Source: JBMNRY01 sp050944915
GTDB lineage: Bacteria > Bacillota > Limnochordia > JAAZLZ01
Direction of reading: 5' to 3'
NCBI GenBank assembly: GCA_050944915.1
Contig: JBMNRY010000062.1
Location: 1 to 12,581, forward strand
Length of the DNA stretch: 12,581 nucleotides
The position numbers were made by a program, and so were the translations under genes. The notes under the pieces are model-generated. The model did no database searches and was not told where the DNA came from. It saw nothing but the letters and a program-made list of their open reading frames with translations. Shown one piece after another: positions 1 through 6,269 of the stretch (position 1 is the stretch's first letter; every line of letters starts with the position of its first letter).

Positions 1-345
1 GGCGCCTTTGAGCGGGATGCCGAAAACATCGCCCAGGTGCAAGCCATTGTCCTTTTAGGTACTAAGGCGGCCCCCATGGGATTGAAGGTCTGTAGTTTCT
101 GCGGCTTTGCCAGTTGCGAAGAAATGAAGGCCAAGGGAGGCCTTTGCGCTTATAACTCAGGTGATTTAGGTATCGCCGTCGGTTCCGCGGTGAGCGTAGC
201 CGCCGATTGCCGGGTTGACAACCGTATCATGTACACCATCGGCTTAGCAGCTGTCCGCTTGGGTATTCTCGGCGATGATGTCCCCGTAGCTTTGGGCATT
301 CCCCTGTGGGTGGGAGGTAAGAACGTTTTCTTTGATCGGCGGTAG
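1..345 (+). CDS. DUF2148 (ferredoxin-domain) protein, C-terminal part
   Basis: The reading frame is open from the first base of the window, so the N-terminus lies outside it; 114 residues are visible, ending at TAG. The visible part has a CxxCGxxxC motif (C31, C34, C39, counted from the first visible codon) followed by C49 and C70, and it ends in a GIPLWVGGKNVFFDRR-like tail. This pattern is typical of the DUF2148/COG4739 family, small proteins of about 180 residues with a ferredoxin-like cysteine arrangement, thought to bind an Fe-S cluster. No enzymatic function is established. A small 6-bp hairpin (TCTTCC/GGAAGA, 349-365) follows the stop. The family call rests on motif memory and is fairly secure; the cofactor is inferred. 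Confidence 0.8.
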   Translation, partial: GAFERDAENIAQVQAIVLLGTKAAPMGLKVCSFCGFASCEEMKAKGGLCAYNSGDLGIAVGSAVSVAADCRVDNRIMYTIGLAAVRLGILGDDVPVALGIPLWVGGKNVFFDRR

Positions 346-405
346 GAGTCTTCCAGGGAGGAAGAATTGATTTCTCCGCCCTAGTATAGGTAAACTCTTG
401 AAGAT

Positions 406-454
406 GCTCCTCCTTGGTCCCCGTGGAGGAGCTTTCCCTTTTCTGCAAAGGGAA
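406..454 (+). terminator. tandem hairpins upstream of the ABC ATPase
   Basis: Two perfect inverted repeats lie back to back. GCTCCTCC (406-413) pairs with GGAGGAGC (425-432) and is followed by TTTCCCTTTT. TTCCCTTT (434-441) pairs with AAAGGGAA (447-454) around a 5-base loop. The first resembles an intrinsic terminator for the upstream gene, although its T-run is interrupted. Their presence argues that translation of the ABC gene starts downstream, at 512, and not at the TTG at 398. Confidence 0.4.
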
Positions 455-511
455 TATTTGCCACTGTCCCGAATTCTTTCTGGTAGAGGACAAGAAGGAG
501 TGGGGAAGACA

Positions 512-1471
512 ATGGGGACCAGGGCATTGGTCCAAGTGCGGGATCTGCGGAAGTATTATCCCATATTTGCCGGGCCTTGGCGCCGGGTAGTCGGTTATGT
601 CAGGGCTGTCGATGGAATCACCTTTTCCCTGGGAGAAGGGGAAACCTTAGGTTTGGTCGGTGAGTCGGGATGTGGCAAGACTACCGCTGGTCGGACCCTT
701 TTACGGCTGTACGAACCGACAGGGGGAGAGGTCTTTTTTGCCGGAAAGAACATTTTTGAGCTCCCACCTCGGGAAATGACGCCCCTGCGGCGAGAGATGC
801 AGATGATTTTTCAAGATTCCTCTGGAGCCCTGAATCCTCGCCTGACTGTGGAAGCTTTGATCGCCGAGCCCATCTATTGGCATCGATTGGCACCGGGTAG
901 GGAAGCTCTCCGGGTTGGCGAGCTAATGGATGTGGTCGGGTTACCTGCCAGTTGTCGGCGGCGTTTACCCTACGAGTTGAGCAGCGGCCAGAGGCAAAGG
1001 ATAGGTATCGCCAGGGCTTTAGCTTGTCAGCCCCGCTTTATAGTCTGCGACGAGCCTGTCTCTGCTTTGGATGTTTCCATTAAGGCCCAGATCATCAATC
1101 TCCTCCTGGAGTTACAAGAGCAATTTGGCTTGACCTATTTATTCATCAGCCATGATCTGGCCGTTGTCAATTACATTAGCCATCGGGTGGCGGTAATGTA
1201 TGGGGGACAATTGGTGGAACAGGCCTCCGCCGATAGGCTATTTACCCAACCCCTCCATCCCTATACCCAGGCTTTAGTTGCGGCACTTCCTCGGCTGCAG
1301 GGAGGATCCCAGCGGGCCCTCCTCCAAGGGGAGGCAGGTCTAGTGGAATCAAGCCAGGGCTGTGTTTTCGGGCCCCGTTGTCCCCAGTTGAGGGATGAAT
1401 GTCTCACTGGTAGGCCATTGTATAAAGAACACAGCCCAGGCCATTGGATTGCCTGTTATTTATATCAATAG
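512..1471 (+). CDS. OppF-type oligopeptide/dipeptide ABC transporter ATP-binding protein
   Basis: This is a cytoplasmic ATPase that would energise a peptide (Opp/Dpp-type) or nickel importer. Of 319 residues it shows Walker A GESGCGKT (50-57), Q-loop FQD (100-102), an ABC signature LSSGQ (156-160, where LSGGQ is usual), Walker B ending CDE (176-181), D-loop SALD (184-187) and the switch His214. The HPYTQALVAALP segment (249-260) and the C-terminal CVFGPRCPQLRDEC (284-297) are hallmarks of the oligopeptide/dipeptide subgroup. ATG 512 is chosen because AAGAAGGAG (492-500) precedes it; the frame is open from TTG 398, but that stretch contains the tandem hairpins and has no similarity to the family. 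No permease, binding protein or OppD partner is next to it, so it is an orphan here. The ZIP gene follows after 27 bases and is probably co-transcribed. The exact substrate cannot be told. Confidence 0.9.
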   Translation: MGTRALVQVRDLRKYYPIFAGPWRRVVGYVRAVDGITFSLGEGETLGLVGESGCGKTTAGRTLLRLYEPTGGEVFFAGKNIFELPPREMTPLRREMQMIFQDSSGALNPRLTVEALIAEPIYWHRLAPGREALRVGELMDVVGLPASCRRRLPYELSSGQRQRIGIARALACQPRFIVCDEPVSALDVSIKAQIINLLLELQEQFGLTYLFISHDLAVVNYISHRVAVMYGGQLVEQASADRLFTQPLHPYTQALVAALPRLQGGSQRALLQGEAGLVESSQGCVFGPRCPQLRDECLTGRPLYKEHSPGHWIACYLYQ

Positions 1472-1498
1472 GGGAGATTATCGCTAGGAGGGATATCT

Positions 1499-2239
1499 AT
1501 GAGTCCTTGGTTAATCGGGTTTATCGGTCTCATCGTCGGTGTCATCGGTACCGGTTTGGGAGGAGTAGTGACGGGACTTTTCGGCCGTCCAGGGGATAAG
1601 GTCCTTAGTTTTTTTCTGGGCTTTGCCGGCGGTATTATGTTAGCCATCGTATTTGCCGAGTTGATGCCGGAAGCTATCGCCGAAACTAATTTATTGATCG
1701 CTATGATTGGTTTTGTCCTCGGTGTGGCCAGCTTGCTCGTCCTCGATGAGCTTATGCCCCATGTTCACCATGGTGGGGGTCACGATGGGGATGCGAAGCT
1801 GACCAAAATGGGTTATATGTTAGGCCTGGGGATCGCTTTACATAATTTCCCCGAAGGATTAGCCATCGGGGCTGGTTTTGTCTTCGAATCTTCATTAGGT
1901 ATCGGATTGGCCATCGTCTTGGCGTTGCACAATATCCCCGAGGGCATCGCCATGGCAGCACCTTTAGCTGCTGGTGGTGTTGGAATCCGTCGGGTGATTC
2001 TTCTCACCTTCTTGGCCGGTATCCCCGTCGGTATCGGGGCCTGGCTTGGCGCCCTCCTCGGAGGAATTTCCCCTATTGCTTTAAGCCTTGCTTTAGCTTT
2101 CGCCGGCGGCGCCATGCTTTATATTTCCTTCGATGAGCTTCTCCCCGAAGCCCACAATCACGCCCAAGGGGGTCACTCCGGTGTCTACGGCGGAGTCTTT
2201 GGCGTCCTTGTAGGCTATTTTCTTATCCACTTCTTCTAA
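1499..2239 (+). CDS. ZIP-family divalent metal transporter (GufA/ZupT-like)
   Basis: An inner-membrane carrier of 246 residues, almost wholly hydrophobic, consistent with the eight-helix ZIP fold. The two diagnostic metal-site motifs are present: HNFPEG (115-120) and HNIPEG (144-149), which in ZIP proteins form the binuclear metal centre in helices 4 and 5. A histidine-rich loop (residues 88-96, HVHHGGGHD) lies just before, as is usual for the cytoplasmic loop between helices 3 and 4, and a second His-containing loop lies at 219-226. The likely cargo is zinc, possibly also iron or manganese; specificity cannot be read from sequence. ATG 1499 follows a strong AGGAGG (1486-1491). It lies 27 bases after the ABC ATPase gene, so the two may form an operon, though no functional link is evident. 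Confidence 0.93.
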   Translation: MSPWLIGFIGLIVGVIGTGLGGVVTGLFGRPGDKVLSFFLGFAGGIMLAIVFAELMPEAIAETNLLIAMIGFVLGVASLLVLDELMPHVHHGGGHDGDAKLTKMGYMLGLGIALHNFPEGLAIGAGFVFESSLGIGLAIVLALHNIPEGIAMAAPLAAGGVGIRRVILLTFLAGIPVGIGAWLGALLGGISPIALSLALAFAGGAMLYISFDELLPEAHNHAQGGHSGVYGGVFGVLVGYFLIHFF

Positions 2240-2240
2240 T

Positions 2241-2268
2241 AGGGGCCGTGGGTTTCCCCACAGCCCCT
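2241..2268. terminator. hairpin between convergent genes
   Basis: Two 12-base arms (2241-2252 and 2257-2268) pair with a single C-A mismatch around a TTTC loop. The element sits between the convergent ZIP and LysM genes and is strong and GC-rich, but no clear T-run follows on either strand. It is probably a shared, bidirectional end-of-transcript structure. Confidence 0.55.
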
Positions 2269-2273
2269 AAGGG

Positions 2274-2942
2274 TTAGCTACGGATCACTAGTTTTTGTCC
2301 GATTTCGATGATGTTCGGCCGGGTGATATCGTTCCAATCCATGAGATCTTCGATGGTCGTGTTGTATTCCCGGGCGATTTGATACAATGTTTCACCGCTG
2401 CGTACGGTGTGGATCTGCTCTTTCTTGGTGGGCAGCTTGATGAGACTGCCTACCTGGAGCATGTCCGCGGGGATCCCTTTATTCAGTCGCTGGAGAACCT
2501 CTACCGTTGTCCCATATTCTTGGGCGATAGACCAGTAGGTGTCGCCAGAGCGGACCCGGTAGGTCTCCGTTCTTTCCTTTTCTTGGCCGGGGATGAGGAC
2601 TTTTTGGCCGACGTAGAGATTGGTGTGGGTGGTGAAGCCGTTGACTTCCATCAAGACATCTACCGGCACCCCATACATTTTTCCGATGGCATGGAGGGTA
2701 TCGGTCTGTCTCACGGTATGATAGCGTTCCCCGGTCGTCTCGACAAGGATCTTTTGACCGACAATCAGATTATCGGGGGTGATACCTTTGTTGAGATCGA
2801 GAAGACGGAGGAGACTCATGCCGTGTTCCTGGGCGATCCGCCAGAGGGTATCGCCCCGTTGGATTTGGTAAGTCATCGTTGCGGCACTAACCGGTGTGGT
2901 GAGCATTAAGATGAGTATCATTAAACCGATAATTCTTTTCAA
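2274..2942 (-). CDS. secreted four-LysM-domain protein
   Basis: A 222-residue exported protein made of a signal peptide and four LysM repeats, which bind the N-acetylglucosamine backbone of peptidoglycan or spore cortex. A basic start, a hydrophobic stretch and an AxA-like end at about residue 21 give the signal peptide. The repeats lie at about 24-68, 74-117, 127-171 and 177-220, each beginning with a Y/IxVxxGDTLxxIA-type segment and ending VGQKL-like. No catalytic domain (NlpC/P60, amidase, peptidase) is attached, so it is a pure binding module, perhaps an envelope or spore-coat structural protein. The TTG start is supported by TGGAGGTG (complement of 2950-2957) at the right distance and by the signal peptide beginning there. 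A sigma-A-like promoter lies immediately upstream. Confidence 0.9.
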   Translation of the reverse strand: MKRIIGLMILILMLTTPVSAATMTYQIQRGDTLWRIAQEHGMSLLRLLDLNKGITPDNLIVGQKILVETTGERYHTVRQTDTLHAIGKMYGVPVDVLMEVNGFTTHTNLYVGQKVLIPGQEKERTETYRVRSGDTYWSIAQEYGTTVEVLQRLNKGIPADMLQVGSLIKLPTKKEQIHTVRSGETLYQIAREYNTTIEDLMDWNDITRPNIIEIGQKLVIRS

Positions 2943-2962
2943 TGCAATACACCTCCACTAGA

Positions 2963-2992
2963 TTTATACCATCTTGTGGGGGTGTTGTGCAA
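2963..2992 (-). promoter_or_regulatory. sigma-A-type promoter for the LysM gene
   Basis: On the minus strand, TTGCAC (2992-2987) and TATAAA (2968-2963) are separated by 18 bases. Transcription would begin close to the Shine-Dalgarno, giving a very short leader. The match is good, but the position relative to the ribosome site is tight. Confidence 0.5.
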
Positions 2993-3023
2993 AGGTGTCT
3001 TCTGGGCCCCTATGGTAAATTTG

Positions 3024-3860
3024 TTAACCAAGGCTTAACTTATGTCCCGTGGTCGAATCTGGAAATCGCGGGGCCATGGTGATGGCGCCCTGGGGACAAA
3101 TTTGGGCGCAAAGACCACAGCCGTAGCATTTTTGGGTATCGATGAGGGCCGAGGAACCCATTTGTAATGCTCCAAAATAGCAGCGACACAGGCAGAGGCC
3201 ACAGCGGCTACAAAGTTCGGCGGTTACCTGGGCGCTGTAAGCGCCTTTGTGGAGTACGGGGACATCATAATCGATGGTGGCCACTAGGGCTCGACAGTCT
3301 CCGGGAAGACAGTTACATAACCCACCGATGAAAGGGGTTTTAAAGGTCCAAATGGAGTGGATATAACCCCTTTTGTTTAGTTGGCCGATGAGTCGCCTCG
3401 CTTCGTCAACGGATATTCTTTCGGCACCACCTCCCCCGGGAGCCTGCCAGTAACTGGCATCGATGAGCTCGACGGCACCGAGGCTATCGGGCCGAAAGGT
3501 AAAGCCGAGGCAATAGCCTTCATCCAAGCCCTTAGTGATGCGACGACAAACACAGGGTAGGCGGACAAGGCTGTGGACAAGGGAGAAGATCTCCTCCACT
3601 TCCTGTAAAGTCACCGTTTGTCCGTAATGATCGATAGCTAGCCTTTTGGTGATGAAGGAGCGGATGACGGGCCGTAAGGGGGTGGGGACTAGGCGTAGAT
3701 AATGGATGGGATCTCGCCGGCCAACTAGGCGGGCTTGGCGGGTGAAAAAGTCTTTGATGTATCGTTGTCGATCTAGATCGGCCAACAGATCCTCGCTGTA
3801 CTCTAGAGCCTGGAGGTACCAAGCTCTTCCTTCCCCGTGTTGTGTACAGTGTTCACACAT
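3024..3860 (-). CDS. cysteine-rich 4Fe-4S ferredoxin-like protein
   Basis: A cytoplasmic protein of 278 residues. The C-terminal third is a two-cluster ferredoxin module: C217-x2-C220-x2-C223-x3-C227 (with an extra C225) and C245-x2-C248-x2-C251-x3-C255-P. Ahead of it lie additional cysteine sites: CEHC at the very N-terminus (C2, C5), LPCVCR (C103, C105) with C117, and LCNCLPGDC (C182, C184, C189). From memory, this layout of a C-x-C-R motif, a helical HxxxW region, a CNC-type motif and a bacterial two-cluster ferredoxin recurs in uncharacterised ferredoxin-like proteins of anaerobes. It has no obvious electron-transfer partner in the window. ATG 3860 is preceded by a G-rich GGGGGGA. It may carry more than two clusters; the redox role is inferred from the cysteines. 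Confidence 0.8.
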   Translation of the reverse strand: MCEHCTQHGEGRAWYLQALEYSEDLLADLDRQRYIKDFFTRQARLVGRRDPIHYLRLVPTPLRPVIRSFITKRLAIDHYGQTVTLQEVEEIFSLVHSLVRLPCVCRRITKGLDEGYCLGFTFRPDSLGAVELIDASYWQAPGGGGAERISVDEARRLIGQLNKRGYIHSIWTFKTPFIGGLCNCLPGDCRALVATIDYDVPVLHKGAYSAQVTAELCSRCGLCLCRCYFGALQMGSSALIDTQKCYGCGLCAQICPQGAITMAPRFPDSTTGHKLSLG

Positions 3861-4007
3861 GGAAATCCCCCCAAAACAAAGGATGTCCTCCTCTGGTAAT
3901 GGTTCCTCCTTTTACTTTCTCTTATCCCTTGGGAACTGAAGTCGAAGGCTAAATCTCTGTAAAAAATGCTGTTGCTGGATGAAAAGAGATTGTTAGGGCT
4001 AATAGGA

Positions 4008-4032
4008 AAGGGTGCCCTCTGTGGGCACCCTT
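4008..4032 (-). terminator. intrinsic terminator after the D-2-hydroxyacid dehydrogenase
   Basis: A perfect 10-bp inverted repeat (4008-4017 with 4023-4032, 5-base loop) lies 5 bases beyond the dehydrogenase stop codon on the minus strand. The tail on that strand reads TTTCCTATT, so the T-run is weak. Confidence 0.65.
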
Positions 4033-4037
4033 GAAAG

Positions 4038-5087
4038 TTATTTCTTCCCTGGTATAAAGGATGGGGTCAGGTATTGCGGTGGGATTTCGGTATCGATGGC
4101 CTCGGGGTTTAAGATGTTGCGGGGCCAGCCGCCATTCTTGAGGCTCAAGATACATTCGCTTAAGACTTCCCCTGTGAGGGTCATGGCATAGAGGCTGCTG
4201 CCGCCGGCAGCGTGGGGGGTCAGGATCAGTTCATCGCTGTCGACTTTGGCCAGGGGATTATCGACCACGTGGGGTTCGTTTTCGTAAACATCGATTCCGG
4301 CCCCGGCGATCCAGCCTTCTTCAAGGGCTTTAACCAAGACTTCGTCTCGATAGACTCCGCCACGGCTGGTGTTCAGCAGGTAGGCCGACTTTTTCATCAT
4401 GCGGAAATGCTCTTCTTTGAGCATCCCCCTCGTTTGGTCGGTGAGGGGCAGGTTGAGGCTGACGAAATCCGACTCTTTCAGGAGGGTTTCCAAATCGACC
4501 ACTTCGCCCCCCTTGGCGGCCACGGTTTCCGGTGCGACGAAGGGATCGTAGACCAGGATGCGCATCCGTAACGGTGCGACCAATTCGGCTAACCGAGAAC
4601 CGATGCCACCGAAGCCCATGATCCCCAGGGTCTTTTGAAACAGACAGGTGGACATGGTTAGATCCCTGGTCTTAAAACCTAATTGCCGGATGTTCTTATC
4701 CATGATCTTTAACTTGGTGGCCAGGGCTAGCATGTAGCCTAAGGTCATTTCCGAGACCGATTCCCAGACCCCTTCGGGGGCGTTGCTCACCAGGATCCCC
4801 CGTTTTGTACAGGCCTCCAAGTCCACATTATCAAAGCCGGCGCCGAAACGTCCGATCCAGCGGAGTCGGTTGGCTTTGGCTAAGGAAGAGTCTTTGATGG
4901 GCCTAATGAGGGAAATGAAAGCATCGATGTCTTCCATTTCCTCGGGGAGCATCAATTCGGTGGACAGCTCTTTGCCCAGGAAGCGTACTTCAATCTCTTC
5001 ATCGGCTAGTACTTTCGACATTCCCATGTCAAAGCCTAGTTTTGGGTTACGCATATCACAATCTACTGCTACAACAAATTTCGGCAT
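4038..5087 (-). CDS. D-isomer-specific 2-hydroxyacid dehydrogenase
   Basis: A cytoplasmic NAD(P)-dependent oxidoreductase of 349 residues interconverting a 2-hydroxyacid and its 2-oxoacid. It has the two-domain fold of the D-3-phosphoglycerate dehydrogenase/C-terminal-binding-protein family. The Rossmann motif GFGGIG is at 158-163, and an acidic residue 18 positions after it (D181 in VYDP) favours NAD. The catalytic triad is visible as R242 (NTSRGG), E271 (ENEP) and H292 (PHAAGG). The substrate-binding lip RFGAGFDNVD (80-89) is also typical. No ACT domain is present, which separates it from long SerA forms; the natural substrate is unknown. ATG 5087 is chosen because AGGGG (complement of 5094-5098) is 6 bases upstream; an extension to 5138 is open but would run through the structured leader. 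It lies alone, with its own terminator. Confidence 0.92.
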   Translation of the reverse strand: MPKFVVAVDCDMRNPKLGFDMGMSKVLADEEIEVRFLGKELSTELMLPEEMEDIDAFISLIRPIKDSSLAKANRLRWIGRFGAGFDNVDLEACTKRGILVSNAPEGVWESVSEMTLGYMLALATKLKIMDKNIRQLGFKTRDLTMSTCLFQKTLGIMGFGGIGSRLAELVAPLRMRILVYDPFVAPETVAAKGGEVVDLETLLKESDFVSLNLPLTDQTRGMLKEEHFRMMKKSAYLLNTSRGGVYRDEVLVKALEEGWIAGAGIDVYENEPHVVDNPLAKVDSDELILTPHAAGGSSLYAMTLTGEVLSECILSLKNGGWPRNILNPEAIDTEIPPQYLTPSFIPGKK

Positions 5088-5217
5088 CTGCATCCCCTGC
5101 TTTCTGATGTTGTATTTAAAGCTGGGCTCACCGCCCATAGGCTTTCGAAGGATGGCCGTAGGTGAACGGCTTGGGAATGGTAGGCGACCGGATTACATCC
5201 GGTAATCCTTATTCACC
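5088..5217 (-). promoter_or_regulatory. structured leader of the dehydrogenase gene (candidate cis-regulatory RNA)
   Basis: Read on the minus strand, the leader contains in order: a GGTGAA segment (5217-5212); an ACCGGAT/ATCCGGT hairpin with a 3-base loop (5203-5187); a GCCGT/ACGGC hairpin with loop TCACCT (5170-5155); and a hairpin AAAGC-CTA-TGGGC / GCCCA-GCTTT with loop GGTGA (5145-5118). The loops TCACC and GGTGA are complementary and could kiss. The upstream GGTGAA could compete for the same TCACC. The GCTTT arm (5122-5118) can instead pair with AAAGC (5103-5099), which directly abuts the Shine-Dalgarno AGGGG. The pairings are read directly; regulation is inference, and no known class is recognised. 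Confidence 0.4.
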
Positions 5218-5240
5218 GATGGGCTAAATTCGGATTGGAC

Positions 5241-5270
5241 TTGGACCTTTGGAGTGTGTTACCATATAAC
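5241..5270 (+). promoter_or_regulatory. possible promoter for the PHP gene
   Basis: TTGGAC (5241-5246) and TATAAC (5265-5270) are 18 bases apart. TTGGAC is present as a tandem repeat (5235-5246). If used, it would give a leader of nearly 190 bases. Other arrangements are possible. Confidence 0.35.
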
Positions 5271-5392
5271 GTGGGCCTTTTTTAGAATCAGGCCCCTCTG
5301 GGGTCCCATTATCCTTTCCAGTAGACAGAAAATTAGTCCCATATAAACATTAGGCTAATTCTTTCTTTTTCCTTTTTATTTCGTCCTTTAAT

Positions 5393-5431
5393 CCCCACGG
5401 AGACAGGTTTTCCCGTGGGGCTAAGATGTCT
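5393..5431 (+). promoter_or_regulatory. hairpin with possible pseudoknot in the PHP gene leader
   Basis: CCCCACGG (5393-5400) pairs perfectly with CCGTGGGG (5413-5420) around a 12-base loop. The loop begins AGACA (5401-5405), which is complementary to TGTCT (5427-5431) just downstream, so an H-type pseudoknot is possible about 20 bases ahead of the Shine-Dalgarno. No T-run follows, so it is not an ordinary terminator on the plus strand. Confidence 0.35.
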
Positions 5432-5464
5432 GAGTTATCTTCGTACAACTAAGGAGGCAAGATC

Positions 5465-6247
5465 TTGAATAATTATCATACCCATACTTATCGCTGTGGG
5501 CATGCCACCGGTGAAGTCATCGATTATGCCCGGGAAGCGAGTAAACAAGGTTTGCAAGTGTTAGGGATCTCCGATCATACGCCGTGGCCCGATGGACGTT
5601 GGTCTGATGTGCGTATGACCCTGGAGGAGCTACCCGGCTATCTAAAGGCCATCGAAGAGGCCCAGGAAAAGTATCCTGAGCTCACCTTCTTAAAAGCTTT
5701 GGAGTGTGAATACATCCGGGATTTCCATGGTTTTTTCCAGGAACTAAAGGAAGATCTCGACTATTTAATCGGTGCCGTCCATTTTATCCGCCACCGAGGG
5801 GAATGGCTCGATGTCTATGGCGGTGTTCAAACTAAGGATGAATTGGCTACCTATACTGATCAGCTGTTGCTGGCCATGGACAGCGGTCTTTTTAGTTTCA
5901 TGGCCCATCCCGATCTTTTCGCTAATTCCTATCTCCGCTGGGATGAAGAGGCTATAGCTTGTTCTCGGACCATCATCGAGGCCGCTGTTTCCTATGGGAT
6001 TCCCTTGGAGATAAACGGTTATGGTTGGCGAAAACCCACCGTCGATACCCCCGAAGGTCGTCGACCTATGTATCCATGGCGATCCTTTTGGGAGTTGGCC
6101 GTTCAGTATCCCGTTGGTGTGATCATCAATTCCGATGCCCATCAACCGGAGGATGTGGGGGCTAATCTGGAACAGGGCCGGGAGTTAGCCAAGGAGTTGG
6201 GTTTGGAAATCGTCGAGTTTCTCCCTGTAGGAGAGAGGGGCTGCTAA
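5465..6247 (+). CDS. PHP-domain phosphatase, histidinol-phosphatase (HisJ/HisK) type
   Basis: A cytoplasmic metal-dependent phosphoesterase of 260 residues. The PHP signature metal ligands can be followed along the chain: HTH (5-7), H13 in CGHA, DH (37-38), E80/E82 in ECEY, H106 in GAVHF, H148 in AHPD, and D224/H226 in NSDAH. The CGHATGE and GAVHFI segments match the histidinol-phosphatase branch, so hydrolysis of L-histidinol phosphate to histidinol in histidine synthesis is the best guess. No other his gene is nearby, and PHP proteins with other phosphate substrates look similar. The TTG start is supported by AAGGAGG (5451-5457) with a 7-base spacer, and no ATG start is available near the first HxH motif. 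It is a single-gene unit ending in its own terminator. Confidence 0.85.
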   Translation: MNNYHTHTYRCGHATGEVIDYAREASKQGLQVLGISDHTPWPDGRWSDVRMTLEELPGYLKAIEEAQEKYPELTFLKALECEYIRDFHGFFQELKEDLDYLIGAVHFIRHRGEWLDVYGGVQTKDELATYTDQLLLAMDSGLFSFMAHPDLFANSYLRWDEEAIACSRTIIEAAVSYGIPLEINGYGWRKPTVDTPEGRRPMYPWRSFWELAVQYPVGVIINSDAHQPEDVGANLEQGRELAKELGLEIVEFLPVGERGC

Positions 6248-6269
6248 GCAGCCCCTTTTATTATTATTT
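6237..6269 (+). terminator. intrinsic terminator whose loop is the stop codon
   Basis: GGGGCTGC (6237-6244) pairs with GCAGCCCC (6248-6255), and the 3-base loop is the TAA stop codon of the PHP gene. TTTTATTATTATTT follows, a good T-rich tail. The last codons of the PHP gene form the 5' arm, and the tail runs into the stop codon of the convergent dehydrogenase. Confidence 0.85.

Larger units (their letters stand above)
5221..5464. other. rest of the divergent intergenic region
   Basis: No gene is seen. It holds a possible plus-strand promoter (5241-5270), a short inverted repeat GGGCCT/AGGCCC around a T-run near 5274-5295, and an AATTAG/CTAATT inverted repeat (5331-5336 and 5355-5360). A pyrimidine-rich tract follows (about 5359-5389), and then a GC-rich hairpin in the leader of the PHP gene (5393-5420). 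Base composition is more AT-rich than in the flanking genes. Confidence 0.6.

Noticed and set aside
2295..2909. Long plus-strand open frame (204 codons) opposite the LysM gene
   Set aside because: The minus strand encodes four clear LysM repeats and a signal peptide; the plus-strand product has no recognisable domain and no ribosome site.
3861..4007. Promoter for the ferredoxin-like gene
   Set aside because: Several partial -35/-10 pairs (such as TTCGAC with TAAGAG, spaced 16, on the minus strand) are too weak to choose between; no gene or strong structure was seen here apart from the terminator at 4008-4032.
5155..5217. tRNA or glutamine-riboswitch (glnA motif) in the structured intergenic region
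   Set aside because: No cloverleaf can be closed. The only resemblance to the glnA motif is a short CGTTCACC; the rest of that consensus is missing.
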